Shown here: positions 50,353 through 58,672 of the stretch, piece by piece
Position numbering within the stretch: the stretch's first letter is position 1
Layout of the letters: every line of letters begins with the position of its first letter
NCBI GenBank assembly: GCA_011050525.1
Contig: DRFO01000035.1
Location: forward strand, 1 to 64,000
Origin: Halopseudomonas xinjiangensis
Lineage (GTDB): Bacteria > Pseudomonadota > Gammaproteobacteria > Pseudomonadales > Pseudomonadaceae
Direction of reading: 5' to 3'
DNA length: 64,000 nt
Notes under the pieces: model-generated
Told to the model about the DNA's origin: nothing
Database searches by the model: none
Seen by the model: the letters and a program-made list of their open reading frames with translations, nothing else
Position numbers and translations under genes: made by a program

Positions 50353-51432
50353 ATGCCCTTGCGTGTAATCGTTTGTTATACGGGCGGTGTCGGAAGCGAA
50401 GTGGCACGCCTGGTATTGCAGAACCCCGCCTTTGAGCTGGTTGGTGTGCTGGTGCACAGCAGCGAAAAGGAAGGCAAGGATGTCGGCGACATCATCGGTA
50501 TCGGACCGGTCGGGCTGAAGGCAACCCGGGATGTGGACGCACTGCTGGCCTTGCAGGCTGATGTCGCTGCCTGGCATGGCCTGACCTGGCAGCCGGAAGT
50601 GGTGGCCAGATTCTTGCGCGCCGGTACGGGTGTCTATTCGAGTATCGGCGGATGGCATCTGCCTAGCGCACCCGAATACCACTTGCTGCAGAGTGCCGCC
50701 GAAGAAGGTGGAGCCGCGCTCATGGCCGGTGGCAATATTCCCGGTCTGATAAGCGATGTGTTACCGCTCTTCTGTACGGGTTACTCCACCAACATCCGCA
50801 TGATCAAAGCCTTCCAGAGAAACTTTGTGCCCCACTACCCCTCGGCGGTTCAGCTGAGTCAGTTTGTTGGCATTGGCCAGCCGGTGCCGGACTCTACATT
50901 CGACCCCCAGGCTGAACTACCTGAAGCCGACAAACTCTGGATGTGGGGCATTGCCCAGTCCGCCCGCATCGTCGCGCAGGGGCTCGGCATACCAATGGAT
51001 GACCTGCGGCTGACTAACAAGGAATATGGCCGCTCTCCGCAGGACATGGTCTTGCAGCCAAGCGGATTGAAAGTCGCCAAAGGCACCGCCGCCGGTGTGC
51101 GCTGGACCTTTACCGCCTTCTCCCAAGGCGAACCTTTCTACCAGTTGATCAATGAACAGACCACCCGGCTCGATATCGGTAGTGACTGGCGGGAAACGGA
51201 AGATACCCCGAACTGGCGCGTTGTCATTGAAGGGTCGCCGAGTATCCGATGCGAATTCAGTTTGCTCGCCGATCACAGCGGCCCGGACGATGTCGCCTCG
51301 CTGAACGCGGCCCGAGCAGTGAATTTCCTGCCCAGAATCGCCGCAGCAGCCCCCGGCTGGCATACCGTACTGGATGTGCCCGCCCCCATCGGCAGCCTGG
51401 CGACGCAGATCCCTGAAAGGAAAATACAATGA
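50353..51432 (+). CDS. DapB-like / diaminopentanoate-dehydrogenase-like NAD(P)-dependent oxidoreductase
   Basis: MPLRVIVCYTGGVGSEVARLVLQNPAFELVGVLVHSSEKEGKDVGDIIGIGPVGLKATRDVDALLAL; Rossmann start, DapB-like N-domain; AGGAG 7 nt upstream of ATG 50353. Confidence 0.8.
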   Translation: MPLRVIVCYTGGVGSEVARLVLQNPAFELVGVLVHSSEKEGKDVGDIIGIGPVGLKATRDVDALLALQADVAAWHGLTWQPEVVARFLRAGTGVYSSIGGWHLPSAPEYHLLQSAAEEGGAALMAGGNIPGLISDVLPLFCTGYSTNIRMIKAFQRNFVPHYPSAVQLSQFVGIGQPVPDSTFDPQAELPEADKLWMWGIAQSARIVAQGLGIPMDDLRLTNKEYGRSPQDMVLQPSGLKVAKGTAAGVRWTFTAFSQGEPFYQLINEQTTRLDIGSDWRETEDTPNWRVVIEGSPSIRCEFSLLADHSGPDDVASLNAARAVNFLPRIAAAAPGWHTVLDVPAPIGSLATQIPERKIQ

Positions 51433-52262
51433 AAATTTTACGCCACAAGGCTGACCTGGATGCTGAACTGACGGCACTGAGAGCTCAGAACAAATCCATT
51501 GGCTGGGTCGGCACCAGCGGAGCCTTGCATGAGGGACACCTATCACTGCTGCGCCATGCCGGTTCTGAGAACGACGCAGTGATTATGTTCTGGACTGGCG
51601 ACATGGCGTTTCCCTGGGCGGGGATTTCCAATCCATCCTATCCCCGCGACTATGAAAAAGATGCCGCCATGGCCGCAAGCGCCGGAGCGAAGCTGCTCTA
51701 CATTCCAAGGGGCGAAGAGATATATCCCCAGCCTCCCATTGTCACGGTCACAACGCCGGCCTTGCATCGCCCAGGCCTGACGGCACCGCAACATCTAGAC
51801 ATGGTGGCGCTGTTCATGAGCAAATTTCTCAGCATGGTTGGCGGTTGCACCTGTTACATGGGCGAAAAGGACTGGCAACAGTTGGTGATGATGCGCCAGG
51901 TAGCCAGCGACCTGTCACTTCCGGTGACGCGTTTTGTCATCACTCCGACCGTGCGCGACGCAGATGGTGTTCCCCTGTCGAGCCGCAACATAAAGCTGAC
52001 ACCGGAAAACCGTATAGCCGCCGCAATAGTTCCCCAGGCTCTGGAAGCCGCGGCCAGAGCCATCGCCGAAGGCGAAAGGGATCCAAACAGAGTCAGAGAG
52101 ATCATAGTCGAACGCATAGAAGGCCAGGCACTGCTGGTTTACGCCCATGTGGTCAGCGAAACACTCCAGGATATCAATCCGCTGCGCGGGCCAATCCGGC
52201 TGATGGCCTGCGCACGATTTGGCGAGGTGGAGATTCTCGACAACCTGGGCGTTAACATCTGA
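51429..52262 (+). CDS. PanC-like (pantoate--beta-alanine ligase family) enzyme, divergent paralogue
   Basis: GALHEGHLSLL (HxGH), CYMGEKDWQQLVMMRQV, PTVRDADGVPLSSRNIKLTPENR. Start overlaps the upstream stop (ATGA). Confidence 0.9.
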   Translation: MKILRHKADLDAELTALRAQNKSIGWVGTSGALHEGHLSLLRHAGSENDAVIMFWTGDMAFPWAGISNPSYPRDYEKDAAMAASAGAKLLYIPRGEEIYPQPPIVTVTTPALHRPGLTAPQHLDMVALFMSKFLSMVGGCTCYMGEKDWQQLVMMRQVASDLSLPVTRFVITPTVRDADGVPLSSRNIKLTPENRIAAAIVPQALEAAARAIAEGERDPNRVREIIVERIEGQALLVYAHVVSETLQDINPLRGPIRLMACARFGEVEILDNLGVNI

Positions 52263-52302
52263 CCCGCCAGCAGTCGCAGCGTGACAGGTTGTTCCTTACC
52301 CT

Positions 52303-53085
52303 TCAGATTCCTGCAGCCATGTAGCCACCATCGACCGGCAGCACTATGCCGGTAACAAAGGAGGCTGCAGGGCTGCACAGGAACATGATGCCGGCGGCAA
52401 TTTCCTCCGGACGCCCCCAGCGCCCCATTGGCGACCTGGCCATGACACGGCCGTTGCGCTCCTTATCCTGTTGCATTGCCTTGGTCATGGGGGTATCAAT
52501 CCAGCCAGGCGCTACAGCATTTACCCGGATACCCTCGGCAGCCCAGGCCAGAGCCAGGCTTTTGGTCAACTGCACTACCCCACCCTTGCTGGCGGAATAA
52601 GCTGGCGCGGTCGGACTGCCGAAAAAGCTCATGACAGAAGCCAGGTTCACGATACAGCCCTGGCTGGCTGCCAGCAGCGCCTGGGTCGCATAGCACATCC
52701 GCATGGTGCCAACGAGGTTTACTTCAAGGGTTTTCACGAACCCTTCCTCAGTGAACTCGCTTGTCCCGCGACCGACACCCGCTGCATTGACCAGCACATC
52801 CAATCTCTCAAGCCGCCCCAGGCAACTGCTCACGGCATCGGCATCCGCTACATCCAGCACAGCAAAGCGAGCCTCCTTGAGGGCCTGATCAGCGCTGCAA
52901 GCCTCGATTTCCTGTTGGGATATGCCCGTAGCCAGCACATTGCAGCCGGATTTCAATAACTCGATGACAACAGCACGCCCGATACCGCTAGTACCGCCTA
53001 CAACCAGCCCGTATTTACCAATCAGATCAATATTCACATCGATTTCCTCTTCCGCACCAGGCTCGTCACGCAGCATAAATAACAT
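52303..53085 (-). CDS. SDR-family oxidoreductase
   Basis: IGKYGLVVGGTSGIGRAVVIELLKSGCNVLATG, LVNAAGVGRG, PAYSASKGGVVQLTKSLALAWAAEGIRVNAVAPGWIDTPM. Start uncertain (53085, 53073 or a GTG at 53037). Confidence 0.9.
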   Translation of the reverse strand: MLFMLRDEPGAEEEIDVNIDLIGKYGLVVGGTSGIGRAVVIELLKSGCNVLATGISQQEIEACSADQALKEARFAVLDVADADAVSSCLGRLERLDVLVNAAGVGRGTSEFTEEGFVKTLEVNLVGTMRMCYATQALLAASQGCIVNLASVMSFFGSPTAPAYSASKGGVVQLTKSLALAWAAEGIRVNAVAPGWIDTPMTKAMQQDKERNGRVMARSPMGRWGRPEEIAAGIMFLCSPAASFVTGIVLPVDGGYMAAGI

Positions 53086-53201
53086 ACTTTCATTTATAGT
53101 TTACTTCCATTAACGCTATGGAACTAAACGGTCGATTGGAGCCTTCTCAAGTGACGGCAATCGCTTCATGTTTATGGCAGCAATGCTTGACTCCGCCATA
53201 A

Positions 53202-53220
53202 AGCTAACATATCGTCAGCT
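53202..53220. promoter_or_regulatory. Operator-like motif AGCTAACATATCGTCAGCT
   Basis: Near-perfect dyad, 32 nt upstream of ATG 53253; recurs elsewhere in the window. Confidence 0.65.
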
Positions 53221-53252
53221 CTACAAACCTAACACAGCGAATTGAGGCCCTT

Positions 53253-54443
53253 ATGAAAACCGTCGATTACCCTATCTATGATGTCGACCGTCATTTCTAC
53301 GAGCCGCCGGAAGCTTTCCTGCGCCACTTACCCAAGGAATTTCGTAAAGACTTTCAATACGTGCAGGTCAACGGTCGTACCAAGCTGGCGGTCGGCGGAG
53401 TCCTGAGCGATTACATCCCCAATCCGACCTTTGACGTGGTTGCCGCCCCTGGCGCCCATGAGGACTGGTATCGCGGAAAAAACCCGGAAGGCCTGTCCCT
53501 GCGCGAGATCGGCGGCGAGCCAGTTCCCGGCGACCCAGCCTTTTTCAGCGGCGAGGCCCACCTGAAAGTCATGGACGAACAAGGTATCCACGCCGGACTC
53601 TTTCTGCCTACCCTGGCCTCGGTTATCGAAGAAAGGCTGGAGCACAAGCCAGAAGCTATCGCAGCCCTGTTTGGTGCGGTGAACCGCTGGCTGGTGGAAG
53701 ACTGCGGGCTCGCGCGGGATGATCGCCTGTTCCCGGTACCCATGGTCAATCTGTTCGATGTAGACAAGGCGGTCGAGGAGCTTGATTTTCTCATCAAGTC
53801 CGGCGCCCGCGTGGTTGGCATCCGTCCTGCGCCGGTAATCGGCCTGAAAGGAGGTCGCTCTTTCGGTTTCCCTGAATTTGATCCCTTCTGGGCACGTGTC
53901 AGTGAGGCGAACATTTTTGTGGTTCTGCACGTCTCGGATTCAGGCTATGACAAGATCAACCGCTGGTGGACTGCTGGTGGCGAGGGTGAATTCCGGCCCT
54001 TTGAGAAAAACCCCTTCGCCGAAGTTCTAGACTGGATGGGAAGAGCCATTTCCGACTCCCTTACTGCTCTGATCTGTCATGGCGTGTTCGACCGCTTCCC
54101 GAATATTCGGGTCGCGTCACTCGAAAATGGTTCTGATTGGCTTGAACCTCTACTGCTCCGGCTGGCGCTGAACTTCAAAAAGATGCCGAACGCGTTCAAA
54201 CAGGATCCGGTTGAGACATTCAAGAAGCACGTCTTCGTTTCTCCTTTTTACGAAGACCCGGTCGCCAGACTCATCGAGCTGATTGGGGTGGAGCGCATTC
54301 TTTTCGGCAGCGACTGGCCGCATCCAGAAGGTCTGAAAACTCCTCTGGATTTCTTCAAGGACATCAATCATCTGAACGATGCGCAGATCAAACGGATCAT
54401 GCATACCAACATGAAAGGTCTCATTGAGGGTGCTCGCGACTGA
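53253..54443 (+). CDS. Amidohydrolase family 2 (ACMSD-like metal-dependent hydrolase)
   Basis: YPIYDVDRHFYEPPEAF, GLFLPTLASVIEERL, LICHGVFDRFPNIRVASLENGSDWLEPLL, RILFGSDWPHPEGLKTPLDFF. Confidence 0.92.
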   Translation: MKTVDYPIYDVDRHFYEPPEAFLRHLPKEFRKDFQYVQVNGRTKLAVGGVLSDYIPNPTFDVVAAPGAHEDWYRGKNPEGLSLREIGGEPVPGDPAFFSGEAHLKVMDEQGIHAGLFLPTLASVIEERLEHKPEAIAALFGAVNRWLVEDCGLARDDRLFPVPMVNLFDVDKAVEELDFLIKSGARVVGIRPAPVIGLKGGRSFGFPEFDPFWARVSEANIFVVLHVSDSGYDKINRWWTAGGEGEFRPFEKNPFAEVLDWMGRAISDSLTALICHGVFDRFPNIRVASLENGSDWLEPLLLRLALNFKKMPNAFKQDPVETFKKHVFVSPFYEDPVARLIELIGVERILFGSDWPHPEGLKTPLDFFKDINHLNDAQIKRIMHTNMKGLIEGARD

Positions 54444-54466
54444 TTGCATCAACCTGATCAATCCTT

Positions 54467-54506
54467 AACAGGTACGGGAACAAGCTGCCCCTACCTGTTT
54501 TTTTTT
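54467..54506 (+). terminator. Rho-independent terminator
   Basis: AACAGGTACGGG...CCCCTACCTGTTTTTTTTT: stem plus T-run after the amidohydrolase. Confidence 0.8.
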
Positions 54507-54549
54507 GCCCATTCATGCCTCCATCTGACGAGGCGATGGAGAGATTTTC

Positions 54550-55338
54550 ATGGCCGACGATTCGCTCCTTTTGATGGAAATTCGCGATTCTATTGCCTGG
54601 GTTACCTTCAACCGACCAGGCGCACTGAACGCTCTGAATGTAGAACTTGCTGGATTATTCCTTGCGGCATGCAAAACCATTTCCAAAAGCAGCACCATCC
54701 GCGCTGTAGTGCTTCAGGGCAACGGACGCGCATTCATGGCAGGAGGCGATATTGGCATGATGGCGGCTACGCCGGAGAGAGTGATTTCCGACCTGATAGA
54801 GCCTATGCATGAGGCACTGGCGCTCTTGGCAGAGATTGACGCTCCCGTGCTCGCCTCTGTAAAAGGTGCGGTTGCCGGGGCGGGAGTAAGCATGATGCTG
54901 GCCGCCGATCTGACGATAGCGAGTGAAACCACCAGAATCAACACGGCTTATTCCCGAATTGGAGCAAGCGGAGACTTGGGCATAACCTGGACGTTACCGC
55001 GCGTCGTTGGGCTTGGCAGGGCAATGGATCTTATGCTCAGACCCAGAACCCTTGATGCAACTGAGGCCCTGGCGCTCGGCATGGTCGGCTCAGTCGTCTC
55101 CGAGAAGGACCTGCAAAAGAGCACTGTCGATGTCGCGACCCAACTGGCCGCTGGCCCGGTAAAAGCGTTTGGTCATATTCGTCGTTTGCTCAGACAGGGC
55201 ATGACGCAAAGCTTTAATAGACAACTGGTTATGGAAGCCGCCGCGTTCAATGAGTGCCTGGCTAGTGAAGAAATGATAACGGCATTGAACGCTTTTCTGG
55301 AGAAGAAGCCTCGCCAGGTGCATGACGCAGACGGGTGA
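54550..55338 (+). CDS. Enoyl-CoA hydratase/isomerase
   Basis: VTFNRPGALNALNVELAGLF, VVLQGNGRAFMAGGDIGMM, ASVKGAVAGAGVSMMLAADLTIASETTRINTAYSRIGASGDLG. Confidence 0.93.
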   Translation: MADDSLLLMEIRDSIAWVTFNRPGALNALNVELAGLFLAACKTISKSSTIRAVVLQGNGRAFMAGGDIGMMAATPERVISDLIEPMHEALALLAEIDAPVLASVKGAVAGAGVSMMLAADLTIASETTRINTAYSRIGASGDLGITWTLPRVVGLGRAMDLMLRPRTLDATEALALGMVGSVVSEKDLQKSTVDVATQLAAGPVKAFGHIRRLLRQGMTQSFNRQLVMEAAAFNECLASEEMITALNAFLEKKPRQVHDADG

Positions 55339-55452
55339 TTATTAGTAAAACCCTGGACTCAAGAGCGCCAACACGGCGAGCTCGCTTTGGGGAAAACCAT
55401 TTTGAAGCCCTACTCAACGATGAGTGATTAGCGCTTCACTGACATCACATCC

Positions 55453-55590
55453 GTGAACCATATAGGTCTCTGAGGTTCACGATGGCGCGTCACACTGGCG
55501 GGTAGTCATGGAAAACCCCGCAGCTGTAACCGCACCAGCACTTCACGCTCTCATCTGCCCAACCGCAAGCCTGGAGACCGGCGACAGCTG
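55453..55590 (+). ncRNA. Probable cobalamin riboswitch (aptamer), antisense to the 3' end of fdsD
   Basis: Conserved-core-like CCCCGCAGCTGTAAC (55516-55530) and B12-box-like AAGCCTGGAGACCGGC (55567-55582). AGGTCTC (55464-55470) can pair with the GAGACC of the B12 box, as in known aptamers. Confidence 0.6.
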
Positions 55591-55764
55591 TTCTCCGTCT
55601 TCAGCAGCGTAGGCAACAAGCTGCTCTTTCATGCTGCGCGCCCAGAATTTCTTCAGATGCCCCGCCACCACTGTCGCCGCTTGGTGTTCGTCGCCGTGGT
55701 GGAGGTTATTGGCACTGATCTGGTTGACCATCTTGATCAGGTTCTGCAACTGCTGGTCACTCAC
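55543..55764 (-). CDS. fdsD: NAD-dependent formate dehydrogenase delta subunit
   Basis: MSDQQLQNLIKMVNQISANNLHHGDEHQAATVVAGHLKKFWARSMKEQLVAYAAEDGEQLSPVSRLAVGQMR; directly follows fdsA. Confidence 0.85.
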   Translation of the reverse strand: MSDQQLQNLIKMVNQISANNLHHGDEHQAATVVAGHLKKFWARSMKEQLVAYAAEDGEQLSPVSRLAVGQMRA

Positions 55765-58655
55765 GACAGATTCTCCTGAGCGGGTGCGCTATCGACAGGC
55801 TGTTTCAGATAGTGCTGCTGACGCTTGTCAGACGCCTGGAACGCTTCCTGCCATTTCGAAGGCTGAGACACCTTTTCGACCTGGACAGCCGTCACCTTGT
55901 ACTCCGGACAGTTGGTTGCCCAGTCGGAGTTATCCGTCGTGATCACGTTGGCGCCGCTGCCAGGATGGTGGAACGTCGTAAACACCACGCCCGGCAACAT
56001 CCGATCGCTTATCTTTGCCCGCAACACGGTCTGTCCAGCGCGACTGGAAATACCTAGCCAATCGCCTTCGTGTACGCCGCGCAATTCGGCATCGCTGGGG
56101 TGGAGTTCCAGCACGTCTTCCTCATGCCAGAGCTTATTGTCGGTGCGACGGGTTTGAGCGCCGACGTTGTACTGGCTGAGTATGCGCCCGGTGGTCAGTA
56201 GCAGCGGGAAGCGCCGGTTGGTGCGCTCCTCGGTTGCCAGATATTCGGTGACGGCGAAATTGCCCTTGCCGATGGGGAAGTCAACCATGTGCATGGTGGG
56301 TGTACCGTCCGGGAAGGAATCGTTGCACGGCCACTGAATGCTGCCCATTTCTTCCAGTCTGTCGTAGCTGAGTCCGGTAAAGGTCGGCGTCAGCAAGGCG
56401 ATTTCATCCATGATTTCGGAAGGATGGTTGTAATGCATGGGGTAGCCCAAGGCGTTGGCCAGGTCTACGGTTACTTCCCAGTCTTCCTTGCCGGCTACCG
56501 GCGGCATCACCTTGCGCACGCGATTGATTCGGCGCTCGGCGTTGGTAAAGGTGCCGTTCTTTTCCAGAAAGGTGGAGCCCGGCAGCAATACGTGGGCGAA
56601 CTTGGCCGTTTCATTAAGGAAGATGTCCTGCACGATCAGGCAGTCCAGCGACCTCAGTGCGGCTTCGACATGATGCGTGTTGGGATCGGACTGGGCAATG
56701 TCCTCCCCCTGCACATACATCGCCTTGAATGTGCCGGCGATGGCCGCATCGAACATGTTGGGGATACGCAGGCCGGGCTCATTGTCCAGCTTGACGCCCC
56801 AGACCTTCTCGAACTTGCTGCGGATCGCGTCGTCCGCCACGTGCTGATAGCCCGGCAGTTCATGGGGGAAGGAGCCCATGTCGCACGAGCCCTGAACGTT
56901 GTTCTGACCCCGCAGAGGATTCACGCCCACGCCTTCTCGGCCGATGTTGCCGGTGGACATGGCCAGGTTGGCAATGCCCATGACCATCGTCGAGCCCTGG
57001 CTGTGTTCGGTAACGCCCAGCCCGTAATAGATCGCACCATTGCCAGCGGTGGCATATTCGCGGGCCGCGCGGCGAACATCTGCGGCGGGAACGCCAGTCA
57101 CCGCTTCCATGGCTTCGGGTGAGTTGCGCTGTTCGCTGATAAATTCGCGCCAGGTGTTATAGGCCTTCACGTCACAGCGGCTGTCGATAAAGGCCTTGTC
57201 TTCCAGACCTTCGGTGACGACTACATGGGCCAGCGAGTTGATCAGCGCCACGTTGGTGCCTGGGCGCAGCGGCAGGTGCATGGTTTCGCCGGCGTGTGGC
57301 GTTTTCAGCAGGTCGATTCGCCGCGGGTCTGCCACGATCAGCTTGGCGCCCTGGCGTAGACGCTTGCGCATCATGCTGGCGAATACCGGGTGCGCGTCGG
57401 TAGGGTTGGCGCCAATCACCAGGATGGTGTCAGCCTTCATCACTGAATCGAAGGTCTGGGTACCTGCGGATTCGCCCATGGTGGTCTTCAGACCATAGCC
57501 TGTGGGGGAATGGCAGACGCGGGCGCAGGTGTCGGTATTGTTATTGCCAAATGCCGCGCGAATAAGCTTCTGTACCAGGTAGGTTTCTTCATTGGTACAG
57601 CGCGAAGACGTGATACCGCCGATGCTCTCGCGTCCGTGCTTGGCCTGGATCTCCTTCAGGCGCCGCGCAGAAAAGGCGATGGCTTCCTCCCAGGAGACCG
57701 CGCGCCAGGGCTGATCGATGGTCTCGCGAATCATCGGCTCCTTGATGCGATCCTTGTGCGTGGCATAGCCGAACGCAAAGCGTCCCTTGACGCAGGAGTG
57801 GCCCTGGTTAGCATCGCCACCTTTATAGGGCACCATGCGTATCAGTTGATCGCCCTTCATTTCGGCCTTGAAGGAACAGCCGACACCGCAATAGGCGCAG
57901 GTGGTGACCACACTGTGTTCAGGCTGACCGGCTTCGATTACGCTCTTTTCCATCAGGGTCGAAGTCGGGCAGGCCTGCACACAGGCGCCGCAGGAGACGC
58001 ATTCCGACGCCATGAAACCATCGTCCTGACTGGCGGCCACCTTGGAGTCAAAGCCGCGGCCATCGATAGTCAGGGCAAAGGTACCCTGGACCTCTTCACA
58101 GGCCCGCACACAGCGCGAGCAGACGATGCACTTGCTGGGGTCGAAACTGAAATAGGGGTTGGAGTCGTCGGTTTTTGCGTGCAGGTGGTTTTCACCGTCA
58201 AAGCCATAGCGCACTTCCCGCAGACCCACCGCGCCTGCCACATCCTGCAACTCGCAGTTACCGTTGGCCGGACAGGTCAGACAATCCAGCGGGTGGTCGG
58301 AAATGTAAAGCTCCATGATGTTGCGGCGTAGCTTGCCGAGTTTGCCGTTCTGCGTCGTTACGCTCATGCCCTCGGCGGCGGGTGTGGTGCAAGAGGCCGG
58401 GTAACCCCGACGGCCTTCGATCTGCACCGCGCAGAGACGACAGGAGCCAAAGGCTTCCAGGTTGTCGGAGGCGCACAGCTTGGGAATATTGATACCTGCA
58501 AGCGCAGCAGCGCGCAGTACCGAGGTGCCTTCCGGCACACTGATCTCCACGCCGTCGATGCTCAGCGAGACCAGAGTTTCAGACAAGCGTGCGGGGGTGC
58601 CGTAGTCCCTGTCTGGATCAAGGGCAACCTTACCGGGTTCGAAATAATGCACCAT
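55761..58655 (-). CDS. fdsA: NAD-dependent formate dehydrogenase alpha (molybdopterin) subunit
   Basis: VSLSIDGVEISVPEGTSVLRAAALAGINIPKLC, CAYCGVGCSFKAEMKGD, RVCHSPTGYGLKTTMGESAGTQTFDSV, GVNPLRGQNNVQGSCDMG. Start refined to MVHYFEPGKV. Confidence 0.95.
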   Translation of the reverse strand: MVHYFEPGKVALDPDRDYGTPARLSETLVSLSIDGVEISVPEGTSVLRAAALAGINIPKLCASDNLEAFGSCRLCAVQIEGRRGYPASCTTPAAEGMSVTTQNGKLGKLRRNIMELYISDHPLDCLTCPANGNCELQDVAGAVGLREVRYGFDGENHLHAKTDDSNPYFSFDPSKCIVCSRCVRACEEVQGTFALTIDGRGFDSKVAASQDDGFMASECVSCGACVQACPTSTLMEKSVIEAGQPEHSVVTTCAYCGVGCSFKAEMKGDQLIRMVPYKGGDANQGHSCVKGRFAFGYATHKDRIKEPMIRETIDQPWRAVSWEEAIAFSARRLKEIQAKHGRESIGGITSSRCTNEETYLVQKLIRAAFGNNNTDTCARVCHSPTGYGLKTTMGESAGTQTFDSVMKADTILVIGANPTDAHPVFASMMRKRLRQGAKLIVADPRRIDLLKTPHAGETMHLPLRPGTNVALINSLAHVVVTEGLEDKAFIDSRCDVKAYNTWREFISEQRNSPEAMEAVTGVPAADVRRAAREYATAGNGAIYYGLGVTEHSQGSTMVMGIANLAMSTGNIGREGVGVNPLRGQNNVQGSCDMGSFPHELPGYQHVADDAIRSKFEKVWGVKLDNEPGLRIPNMFDAAIAGTFKAMYVQGEDIAQSDPNTHHVEAALRSLDCLIVQDIFLNETAKFAHVLLPGSTFLEKNGTFTNAERRINRVRKVMPPVAGKEDWEVTVDLANALGYPMHYNHPSEIMDEIALLTPTFTGLSYDRLEEMGSIQWPCNDSFPDGTPTMHMVDFPIGKGNFAVTEYLATEERTNRRFPLLLTTGRILSQYNVGAQTRRTDNKLWHEEDVLELHPSDAELRGVHEGDWLGISSRAGQTVLRAKISDRMLPGVVFTTFHHPGSGANVITTDNSDWATNCPEYKVTAVQVEKVSQPSKWQEAFQASDKRQQHYLKQPVDSAPAQENLS

Positions 58656-58672
58656 ATCGTGCCTCCACTCTG

